6,046 nucleotides of DNA, taken from assembly GCA_903932885.1 (NCBI GenBank), contig CAIZHT010000039.1, positions 1-6,046 of the forward strand. Reading direction: 5' to 3'. Source of the DNA: an uncultured Actinomycetes bacterium (GTDB lineage: Bacteria > Actinomycetota > Actinomycetes > Nanopelagicales > Nanopelagicaceae). Numbering within the stretch: position 1 is the first letter of the stretch; each line of letters begins with the position of its first letter. Below are positions 1-5,355 of this stretch, piece after piece. A program made the position numbers and the translations under genes. The notes under the pieces are model-generated. The model worked only from the letters and a program-made list of their open reading frames with translations, made no database searches and was not told the DNA's origin.

Positions 1-459
1 CCAAAAGTGAGCGCGCCCGAATCGATCTTTCTTGCATCGCAATTCATAGCACTTGGAATACGGCGAGATTTAATTATTTCAAATCCTTTGCGTTGGCCAT
101 TTAGCACCTTGGAAAATGTGACAAAAATTGAGGGGGTAATGGGCTACGAAGTTGATTCCCCACTTGGTTCTCCAGGTCCTGGCGTTGAATCACTAGGAGT
201 AATGAATATTCTGCCGACAGAAAAGCGAATTGCAGCGATGAGTACCTACTATTCGGCGCTCAGTGGAGCGGGGGTGCTCAATATCGGCACCAATGGTTGG
301 GTTTGTGCGATTGAGAACATTTGCCCGTGGGGCCACAAATTCAGTACTGCAACCTCAACCGTAATTGCCACAGTAACCCAGGAGATCCTGCGCAAAGCAG
401 CTACTCCTAAACTGGGAGAAACTCACCCAGCCATTATCGATATTCCCGAGCGTCTCTAA
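1..459 (+). CDS. Hypothetical protein, open at the left window edge
   Basis: I do not recognise this protein. The frame is open from base 1, so either it begins upstream of the window or it starts at GTG at position 7, giving 150 residues; six bases of upstream sequence cannot decide this. The visible product has no long hydrophobic helix and no signal peptide, so it looks soluble. Notable stretches are GIRRDLIISNPLRWPF near the start, a Gly/Pro/Ser-rich section around residues 53-60 (LGSPGPGV), and two cysteines in the segment VCAIENICPWG around residues 98-108. It ends PAIIDIPERL at a TAA stop. The TPR gene follows 50 bases later on the same strand and could share its transcript. It is probably a real gene because the frame is long, its composition is protein-like, and it sits tightly against the next gene. 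Function is unknown. Confidence 0.6.
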   Translation, partial: PKVSAPESIFLASQFIALGIRRDLIISNPLRWPFSTLENVTKIEGVMGYEVDSPLGSPGPGVESLGVMNILPTEKRIAAMSTYYSALSGAGVLNIGTNGWVCAIENICPWGHKFSTATSTVIATVTQEILRKAATPKLGETHPAIIDIPERL

Positions 460-498
460 GAATTAGCGTATAGAGTCAAGCGCACCAAGCGCGGAAAT

Positions 499-504
499 GG
501 AGAG
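499..504 (+). promoter_or_regulatory. Ribosome binding site of the TPR gene
   Basis: GGAGAG lies five bases upstream of TTG at 510. It is the only convincing Shine-Dalgarno sequence before any gene in the window, and it favours TTG 510 over the in-frame ATG at 528 as the start. It suggests this gene is translated from a led transcript, possibly read through from the upstream gene, unlike the apparently leaderless genes further right. Confidence 0.6.
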
Positions 505-509
505 CTGCA

Positions 510-1448
510 TTGAGCGAAGACGATGGCATGGAAGAACTCGTAACAGAAGAGATGTTATGGGATCGAATTCCTGAAGTCGAAGGTGCAGAACGTGCAAGTA
601 CGTACTACGAATTGAGTGCGCGAATTTATGCGCGTGGACAATATGACGAAGCACTCGCATTAGCTGAAACTGCTTGTGATATTTACGATCAACTTGGCGG
701 AGCTGCACCGAGTGAAGGTGTGGCGCAAGCCTATTCAGCAATTGGTTACAACCTCAATCAGTTAGAACGCATGGATGAAGCGGCAACTGCAATGAGTAAA
801 GCAGTAAAGATTTTGCGCGAGAACAAATCGCCAATTGCACTTGAACTTGCATGCACATTGGGTGAGTGGTGGTACACATCGAAGAAATATGACGAAGTCA
901 TTTCAACAATGAATGAGTGCGCCCAAGAACACCTTGTTGATGGAAACGAAATTGGCGCGGCAAATGATTTACATCTCATTGGTTGCGCCCAACGTGAATT
1001 GAAAAAATATGATGAAGCAGTTGAATCTTTCTTTGAAGCACGTAGACTTTTTAAGAAAAATAAAGAAGTAATCCATGTTGCCCGATGCGACCAAAAGATT
1101 GCTTCCTGTCTTATCGAACTTGGCGAAGGCGAAAAGGCCTTAGAACGCGCTCGCAAAGCAGTGGATGTCTTTGAAACTGCCCATGATCACCGCCGTGAAA
1201 CCTTTGCCCTCTTTGAATATGGGAAAGCCCAAATCCTTCTTGAGCAGTACGAAGAAGGTCTCAATACGTTAGATCAAGTGCTCATGGTTGCAACTGAAGA
1301 TGAGCCAAAAGATTTTGAATTCCTTGTCGATATAGAAACTCGTATGGCAAAGGTGATGCGCCTTCAAAATCGTGAGGCAGAAGCAGTTGAGATTGAGCGC
1401 CGATTGAAATCAGTCACTGAAGCGATGGAAGAAGAAAAAGAAGACTGA
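510..1448 (+). CDS. Cytosolic tetratricopeptide-repeat (TPR) protein
   Basis: This 312-residue protein is built almost entirely of paired amphipathic helices. TPR-like units can be placed at about residues 27-60, 69-104, 110-142, 150-183, 188-222, 230-262 and 268-300. Typical signatures are ARGQYDEALALAE, LKKYDEAVESF and LGEGEKALERARKAV, in which the Gly/Lys-x-Tyr-Asp-Glu-Ala turn marks the repeat. There is no signal peptide or membrane segment, and both ends are acidic (MSEDDGMEE, and EEEKED at the C-terminus), so it should be cytosolic. TPR arrays bind peptides or partner proteins and have no enzymatic activity of their own; the partner cannot be named from this sequence. The start is taken as TTG at 510 because GGAGAG lies five bases upstream. 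It follows the preceding gene by 50 bases and converges on the RNA methyltransferase gene, leaving 58 bases with no convincing terminator. Confidence 0.88.
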   Translation: MSEDDGMEELVTEEMLWDRIPEVEGAERASTYYELSARIYARGQYDEALALAETACDIYDQLGGAAPSEGVAQAYSAIGYNLNQLERMDEAATAMSKAVKILRENKSPIALELACTLGEWWYTSKKYDEVISTMNECAQEHLVDGNEIGAANDLHLIGCAQRELKKYDEAVESFFEARRLFKKNKEVIHVARCDQKIASCLIELGEGEKALERARKAVDVFETAHDHRRETFALFEYGKAQILLEQYEEGLNTLDQVLMVATEDEPKDFEFLVDIETRMAKVMRLQNREAEAVEIERRLKSVTEAMEEEKED

Positions 1449-1506
1449 TCCACAAAGCGCACCAACTGCAGTGTTTATTTGTAGGTAAATATTCTGTTTG
1501 GCGAAA

Positions 1507-2154
1507 TTACCGCGGCAAGTGTTGAAGCGCCCAGTGATACATAGCGATAGCACCGGCCGCAGATGCATTCATTGATCGTGTAGACCCATATTGATTTATC
1601 TCATAAAGCACATCACAAACTGCAAGTGCTTCATCACTCATGCCTGCACCTTCTTGGCCAAAGAGTAATACGCAACTCTCTGGTAATTGCGCACTCTCTA
1701 ACTGAGTAGAGCCAGGCATATTATCGATTCCAATTATTGGAAGTTGATTCTCTTTACACCAAGTACCAAAGTCTTCAACTGTTGGGTGGTGAACAATCTT
1801 TAGATATCTATCAGTGACCATTGCACCGCGCTTATTCCAATCACGCTTACCAACAATATGCACCGCTGCAACATTGAATGCATTTGCTGTTCGTACAACT
1901 GAACCAATATTGAGATCATGCTGCCAATTCTCAATTGCAATCTGTAATTTATGGCGTTTAGTATCCAAATCAGCCACTATCGCTTCAACGCTCCAGTAAC
2001 GATATTTATCAAGAACATTTCTGCGATCACCGTTCAGTAATAACTCAGGATCAAAATGTGCCTCGGTTGGATGCGGCAGTGGATGCGGGCCGACTCCTAC
2101 TACGGGGAAAAATTCACCCGGTCCTATAGTTGCTGGAGTAGTAGGAGAATCCAT
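1507..2154 (-). CDS. SpoU/TrmH-family RNA 2'-O-methyltransferase
   Basis: This 215-residue enzyme should transfer a methyl group from S-adenosylmethionine to a ribose 2'-OH in tRNA or rRNA. All three SPOUT motifs are visible: motif 1 around residues 76-91 (N76, then NIGSVVRTAN with Arg88), motif 2 at 162-172 (VLLFGQEGAGM), and motif 3 at about 186-202 (GSTRSMNASAAG), where S194-M195-N196 stands in for the usual Ser-Leu-Asn. These motifs form the trefoil knot that binds the cofactor. The N-terminal 60 residues include VGPHPLPHP and GDRRNVLDKYRYW, which I recall from an actinobacterial subgroup of this family; they may contribute to RNA recognition. The target nucleotide cannot be assigned, so no symbol is given. 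The ATG start has no Shine-Dalgarno site, but TAGAGT lies six bases upstream, fitting a leaderless mRNA. The gene is divergent from the small membrane protein gene across 22 bases. Confidence 0.92.
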   Translation of the reverse strand: MDSPTTPATIGPGEFFPVVGVGPHPLPHPTEAHFDPELLLNGDRRNVLDKYRYWSVEAIVADLDTKRHKLQIAIENWQHDLNIGSVVRTANAFNVAAVHIVGKRDWNKRGAMVTDRYLKIVHHPTVEDFGTWCKENQLPIIGIDNMPGSTQLESAQLPESCVLLFGQEGAGMSDEALAVCDVLYEINQYGSTRSMNASAAGAIAMYHWALQHLPR

Positions 2155-2160
2155 AACGGC

Positions 2161-2166
2161 ACTCTA
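2161..2166 (-). promoter_or_regulatory. Candidate -10 element of the methyltransferase gene
   Basis: Read on the minus strand, TAGAGT is followed by GCCGTT and then the ATG at 2154. The TANNNT form and the six-base gap place the expected transcription start at the A of the start codon, so the mRNA would be leaderless. TTGGTG at 2185-2190 (minus strand), 18 bases further upstream, is a weak -35 candidate. The element shares its TA with the opposite -10 element. Confidence 0.5.
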
Positions 2167-2170
2167 AACT
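2165..2170 (+). promoter_or_regulatory. Candidate -10 element of the small membrane protein gene
   Basis: TAAACT is followed by GCAACC and then ATG at 2177, the same TANNNT plus six-base arrangement seen on the opposite strand. No good -35 hexamer is visible at the usual distance. No Shine-Dalgarno sequence fits in the 22-base gap, which also supports a leaderless transcript. Confidence 0.5.
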
Positions 2171-2176
2171 GCAACC

Positions 2177-2542
2177 ATGGAAATCACCAACACAATTTTG
2201 TATGTAGTACACATGCTCTCGATTTTAGGAATTCTCGTCTTATTACTTCTCCAATGGAATAAGAATCCACGCAAACTAAACCCAGGGGTATTACATAGCG
2301 CTCTTACAGCTTTGGTAGCAGGAGTTGCGTTGGTAGGAATTCGTCACTCGCTCAACGCCACTAATGCAACAGAATGGCCGCTTTTTAACAATACAAAAAT
2401 TGCGGTCAAATTGGGGATTGTTCTAATCATCCTTGTTATTGGTTATCGCAATCTCAAGAAACCAGTTCTTGAGAAAAAGACCTGGTTGGCACTCCTTGGT
2501 TTAACTCTTTCCAATATTCTTATTGCGACTCTGTGGCACTAG
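2177..2542 (+). CDS. Small four-helix integral membrane protein, function unknown
   Basis: The 121-residue product is almost wholly hydrophobic, with likely membrane helices at about residues 6-25, 40-56, 73-90 and 102-119. Short loops carry positive charge (WNKNPRK at 27-33, RNLKK at 91-95), and the second, longer loop is polar (SLNATNATEW). His12 and His40 lie in or at helices, and N71-N72-x-K74 leads into helix 3. The layout resembles small actinobacterial membrane proteins that I recall only as hypothetical, so no function is assigned. His residues in helices could bind heme or metal, but two such residues are not enough to claim it. Start ATG 2177 fits the TAAACT -10 element six bases upstream. 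The carboxypeptidase gene starts four bases after the stop, so the two are very probably co-transcribed. Confidence 0.8.
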   Translation: MEITNTILYVVHMLSILGILVLLLLQWNKNPRKLNPGVLHSALTALVAGVALVGIRHSLNATNATEWPLFNNTKIAVKLGIVLIILVIGYRNLKKPVLEKKTWLALLGLTLSNILIATLWH

Positions 2543-2546
2543 TTCG

Positions 2547-3737
2547 TTGAAGAAGAATATCGTTCGGAAGTTATCTGCAGGCGTTACTGCACTATTAGTA
2601 ATTTCTGTTGCACCAGCACATGCAATACTTTCCCCATCCACAATCCCAGCCGTATTTAGTGAAATGCTTTTATCTCCCATCTTGGCAAATCCATCGATGA
2701 TTTTGATTGATGCGCAGAGCGGGGAAGTTGTGTATGAAAAGAATTCAAATTCACCACGTAAACCTGCCTCAACCCTAAAAATATTTTCAGCGGCAGCAAC
2801 ACTTCGATATATGGACCCTAATGAAGTTTTTCGTACAAGTGTTTCACTTGGACTCAAACCAAAGACATTAGTAATTCAAGGCTCATACGATCCATGGATT
2901 AGTTATGTGCATTACGAGGCTGTAAAGATGAAAAGAACTTCACTTCCAAGACTTGCATTCAATACTTTATCTGCAGTCAAAAAAGCAAACAATGGATCTG
3001 CTCGCGGGCTCACTATCGAGTATTCGGAGTTGAATTCTCGCGACGTTGCAAACTTCAAGGCATTTTTCAAGAAGCGTGGATACACACCAGTATTCAAACG
3101 CGTAACGAGTTCTGTCGCTCTTGAAAATGCTGGTGCAGAAATTGTTTCTTCTGATTCCCTTCCAGTCTCTGAAATATTGGAATACATGATGTTATGGAGC
3201 GATAATGTTTTGGCAGATCGCCTAGCGAAGCTCGCATCAAAGCGAGCCGGTAATGCATTTAGTGAAGAAGGAATTGCAGTTACATTTGCACAAGTCCTTT
3301 TAGATTTAGGAATCGACCCATCACGCATGATTGTTGCAGATGGCAGTGGCCTCTCACGCGAGAATAGAGTTTCTGCAAAAACTATGGCTGACCTATTATT
3401 GAAATTACGTAAAGATCCCCAATATGAAATTTTGTACACATCTCTACCCGTTGGTGGGGTCTCTGGAACTTTGCGTAATCGATTCCTAACGACGGCTCCA
3501 GGCGCAGTCGGCTTGGTTCATGCAAAAACAGGAACGCTCAATGGAACAGTTAGCCTGGCTGGCTATATCGAATCAGGCGAACGTGAATACATCTTTGTGA
3601 CTGTAGCTGACAAAATTCCAAGAGGTAATCGAGCAAGTGATAAAGCGCGCGCCCTTATGGATCGCATATTGGGAAGAATCGCAGCTCCCACATTACCAAC
3701 AACCCCTGTAGTGGATAGTTCAACCGTTACAAGCTAA
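2547..3737 (+). CDS. dacB: Secreted D-alanyl-D-alanine carboxypeptidase, PBP4 (peptidase S13) type
   Basis: The product is a 396-residue penicillin-binding protein that should remove the terminal D-Ala from peptidoglycan stem peptides or cleave cross-links outside the membrane. Numbering from TTG 2547, the three active-site motifs are intact: SxxK as S75-T-L-K78, SxN as S218-D-N220, and K327-T-G329 within HAKTGTLNG. The downstream GGVSGTLRNRF and DGSGLSR segments are typical of the S13 family. The start is chosen at TTG 2547 because it gives a textbook signal peptide: basic MKKNIVRK, a hydrophobic core, and Ala-His-Ala cleavage after residue 26. TTG 2523 would add eight residues and overlap the upstream gene. 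No Shine-Dalgarno site is seen; starting four bases after the upstream stop suggests translational coupling. The SxxK-SxN distance is 143 residues, much shorter than the roughly 240 of E. coli PBP4. The symbol follows family usage; orthology is not proven. Confidence 0.9.
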   Translation: MKKNIVRKLSAGVTALLVISVAPAHAILSPSTIPAVFSEMLLSPILANPSMILIDAQSGEVVYEKNSNSPRKPASTLKIFSAAATLRYMDPNEVFRTSVSLGLKPKTLVIQGSYDPWISYVHYEAVKMKRTSLPRLAFNTLSAVKKANNGSARGLTIEYSELNSRDVANFKAFFKKRGYTPVFKRVTSSVALENAGAEIVSSDSLPVSEILEYMMLWSDNVLADRLAKLASKRAGNAFSEEGIAVTFAQVLLDLGIDPSRMIVADGSGLSRENRVSAKTMADLLLKLRKDPQYEILYTSLPVGGVSGTLRNRFLTTAPGAVGLVHAKTGTLNGTVSLAGYIESGEREYIFVTVADKIPRGNRASDKARALMDRILGRIAAPTLPTTPVVDSSTVTS

Positions 3738-4810
3738 ATATTGTCAAAGATCTTAATTGATCCGCCATAACAAGCAACCCACGTGCGCGATGTTGGGGCA
3801 TCGTATGTAACGCCGATTGGTTCGTTGCATACCTTGATTGTTTGTAGGACCTTTAGATCAGATGTCCTAACTTTTGAAACTGTATCGCTATTGAAGTTGA
3901 CTACGAAAAGAGCGCTTCCATCTTTGCTAATTGCAAGGCTACGTGCAGATTTTCCTGTATTGACCAGCCCGAGACTCTTCTTTTGTTCTAAATCCCACGC
4001 CTGTACTTTGCCTGCGATATTCATCGTTACGTAAAGAGTCTTGTCATCTGGTGATAAAACAATCGCTCGAGGATTACTACCAATTGGAATATATGAAATT
4101 TCAAATGTATCTAGATTAATCTGATGAATACGATTGCCACCCATTTCGGCAACGTAAGCGATAGAGCTATCACTTGTAACTGCTATTCCTCGTGGGTATC
4201 TACCGATTTTTAGAGTCTTGACAGTTTTTTGACTCTCAACTGAAATGATATTTACCGTATAAGAACACCAGTTAGATACAAGAATATATTTATTATCAGG
4301 TGTTACCTGCACAACTTTTGGAACTGAGCCAACAGGGTAAATTGCATCAATTTTATTCGTTTCTAGATCAACGCGAGAGAGAAAGCTCTTGTCATAACCA
4401 CTTGCTGGACTGCAGGTGTCGTGGCCCTCTTTATTGAAACCTTTTCCATACATCGCGTAGTTTGTGAAATATAGATACTTACCATCAGGTGAATAAGCAC
4501 CTTCTACGGGAGAACCGCGATAATTTCCAGAATATTGAGAATAGCCAAATTTAGAGAGAGAAACAGAATCTGGAATCGTTGATACCAATTCCATAGTTTG
4601 CGAATTATAAAGAGTGACAGAGTGGCGATACATCATGTTGTGCGCACTCACTAAACCCGTCGATGAAGATTGAACAGATTTTGGAGAAATGTTGCCAGTA
4701 ATAGTTTTTACAAGAACTAAACGCGTTGAATCACTAGTGAGTTCATCTGCACTACTTGAAGTGATACCAAGTAAGCAGATTGTTATTGATGCAACTATTC
4801 GGACCAGCAT
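3734..4810 (-). CDS. Secreted YVTN-type beta-propeller protein
   Basis: This 358-residue protein has an N-terminal signal peptide (MLVRIVASITICLLGITSSSA, probable cleavage after about residue 21) followed by a beta-propeller of roughly seven blades. Six blades begin near residues 97, 159, 201, 242, 285 and 327, with recurring patterns such as PRGIAVTSD, SPDDKTLYVT and GKVQAWDL; residues 30-90 probably make or close the seventh. The repeats are of the 40-residue YVTN class, found in surface and periplasmic proteins and in enzymes that bind substrate at the propeller centre. No catalytic signature is apparent. The mature part has four cysteines (133, 182, 328, 347), which could form two disulfides. 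The conserved-looking NMMYRHSVTLY near residue 58 and DAPTSRTWVACYGGSI near the C-terminus suggest a defined subfamily, but I know no function for it. TAGAGT six bases before ATG suggests its own leaderless promoter. Its stop overlaps that of the carboxypeptidase. Confidence 0.87.
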   Translation of the reverse strand: MLVRIVASITICLLGITSSSADELTSDSTRLVLVKTITGNISPKSVQSSSTGLVSAHNMMYRHSVTLYNSQTMELVSTIPDSVSLSKFGYSQYSGNYRGSPVEGAYSPDGKYLYFTNYAMYGKGFNKEGHDTCSPASGYDKSFLSRVDLETNKIDAIYPVGSVPKVVQVTPDNKYILVSNWCSYTVNIISVESQKTVKTLKIGRYPRGIAVTSDSSIAYVAEMGGNRIHQINLDTFEISYIPIGSNPRAIVLSPDDKTLYVTMNIAGKVQAWDLEQKKSLGLVNTGKSARSLAISKDGSALFVVNFNSDTVSKVRTSDLKVLQTIKVCNEPIGVTYDAPTSRTWVACYGGSIKIFDNI

Positions 4811-4816
4811 TGTCTA

Positions 4817-4822
4817 ACTCTA
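4817..4822 (-). promoter_or_regulatory. Candidate -10 element of the beta-propeller gene
   Basis: On the minus strand TAGAGT, then TAGACA, then the ATG at 4810. The hexamer is identical to that of the methyltransferase gene, with the same six-base gap. It fills most of the 23-base gap after the acidic-tail gene, so the propeller may be expressed from its own leaderless transcript as well as by read-through. No recognisable -35 hexamer is present. Confidence 0.45.
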
Positions 4823-4833
4823 ATGCTTAGCCC

Positions 4834-5283
4834 TTAGTCGTCATCCTCATCTTCTTCATCTTCATCGTCATCATCGTGGCCTCCGCCGCGGTGACCACGA
4901 TCATCATCTTCATCATCATCTCCACCACCGGTAGGCATCTGTAAACCAGGTGCCTTGGGGACTGTTACCTGTGACATGGCCGCGACTGGAGCAATTGGTT
5001 TATCAGTAGCAGCATTTTGAATTCTTAGCGCAGCAGTTGCACCAGCAGTGGGAACATTGTGTGCAAGAGTTTTTGAGGCGACAACAGGTGTGGTGCTAAT
5101 AACAGATTCCACTGCAACGGCCGTTCTTTCACTATTGGTTTGTGCAAATACGACTCCAGCTCCAACAATCATGAGAGCAGAACCGAGTGCTATTACAGGA
5201 AGAGTTTTCGAGACTTTGCGAATAGATACGGCATTGTCTGTATCAGCGATGTGGATCCATTCAGGTTTCTTTGGAGGTGTCAT
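4834..5283 (-). CDS. Single-pass membrane protein with Asp/Glu-rich C-terminal tail
   Basis: I do not recognise a named family. The 149 residues divide into four parts: a short N-terminal segment (MTPPKKPEWIHIADTDNAV, basic at 22-26), a membrane helix at about 28-48 (LPVIALGSALMIVGAGVVFA), an Ala/Val/Thr/Pro-rich linker at 50-117, and a highly acidic tail. In residues 122-149, 20 of 28 are Asp or Glu, in two runs (122-128 and 137-149) split by RGHRGGGH. The positive residues before the helix put the N-terminus in the cytoplasm and the tail outside. The helix could alternatively be an uncleaved or cleaved signal (Val-Phe-Ala around 45-47). Such a tail could bind calcium or other cations or a basic surface partner; the two His suggest but do not show metal binding. 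It lies 23 bases upstream of the propeller gene on the same strand, so the two may work together outside the cell. No Shine-Dalgarno site is present; TATCTT six bases before ATG suggests a leaderless mRNA. Confidence 0.75.
   Translation of the reverse strand: MTPPKKPEWIHIADTDNAVSIRKVSKTLPVIALGSALMIVGAGVVFAQTNSERTAVAVESVISTTPVVASKTLAHNVPTAGATAALRIQNAATDKPIAPVAAMSQVTVPKAPGLQMPTGGGDDDEDDDRGHRGGGHDDDDEDEEDEDDD
4837..4920. repeat. Low-complexity trinucleotide tract encoding the acidic tail
   Basis: The plus strand shows runs of ATC, TTC and GTC triplets in two blocks, 4837-4875 and 4900-4920, split by a GC-rich Gly/His/Arg stretch. Read on the minus strand these are GAT, GAC and GAA codons of the acidic tail. 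Triplet tracts of this kind can change length by replication slippage without altering the frame, so tail length may vary between strains. Confidence 0.7.
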
Positions 5284-5289
5284 GTGTAA

Positions 5290-5295
5290 AAGATA
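5290..5295 (-). promoter_or_regulatory. Candidate -10 element of the acidic-tail protein gene
   Basis: On the minus strand TATCTT, then TTACAC, then ATG at 5283. The TANNNT form and six-base gap match the other genes here and fit a leaderless transcript. The expected -35 region (about 5312-5319) has only a poor match and runs into the edge of the palindrome at 5319-5333. Confidence 0.5.
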
Positions 5296-5318
5296 GAGCT
5301 GGAGTCTGAGAAGGAACT

Positions 5319-5333
5319 GTGAGCACCGCTCAC
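5319..5333. promoter_or_regulatory. Perfect inverted repeat, possible operator in a divergent promoter region
   Basis: GTGAGC-ACC-GCTCAC is a perfect 6-base inverted repeat with a 3-base spacer. It lies near the middle of the 72-base gap between the acidic-tail gene and ctaB, between the two candidate -10 elements and overlapping or abutting the -35 region of each. A dimeric regulator bound here could control both promoters. It is too short and lacks a following T-run on either strand, so it is unlikely to be a terminator. A third GTGAGC copy covers the ctaB start codon (5356-5361). Confidence 0.4.
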
Positions 5334-5343
5334 CATTGCTGAG

Positions 5344-5349
5344 TAATAT
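5344..5349 (+). promoter_or_regulatory. Candidate -10 element of ctaB
   Basis: TAATAT is followed by TTACAA and then GTG at 5356. This is the best match to a consensus -10 in the window and has the same six-base gap as the other leaderless candidates. It is part of the reason for choosing GTG 5356 over ATG 5380 or 5389. No good -35 is seen; the palindrome at 5319-5333 covers that position. Confidence 0.55.
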
Positions 5350-5355
5350 TTACAA

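Noticed and set aside
40..135. Resemblance of the GIRRDLIISNPLRW segment to bacterial PH-like domains
   Set aside because: Only a short local pattern matches; the rest of the protein does not follow the fold's usual strand spacing.
758..1156. Minus-strand open frame opposite the TPR gene
   Set aside because: Antisense of TPR repeats; the composition is an artefact of the repeated codons.
1476..1491. Hairpin TATTT-GTAGGT-AAATA in the convergent gap as a terminator
   Set aside because: The stem is five A/T pairs only, with no adjacent T-run; too weak to call.
2523..2546. Longer carboxypeptidase start at TTG 2523
   Set aside because: It overlaps the upstream gene, has no ribosome site, and puts eight extra residues before an otherwise ideal signal peptide starting MKKNIVRK.
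2912..3439. Minus-strand open frame opposite the carboxypeptidase
   Set aside because: The plus strand carries all three catalytic motifs of the carboxypeptidase, so this frame is a shadow.
4748..4810. Lipoprotein signal in the beta-propeller
   Set aside because: Cys12 lies inside the hydrophobic core, not in a lipobox at the cleavage site; an ordinary signal peptide fits better.
4837..4920. Triplet tract as a CRISPR-like or mobile repeat
   Set aside because: There are no spacers or repeat units of fixed length; it is simple coding low complexity for an acidic tail.
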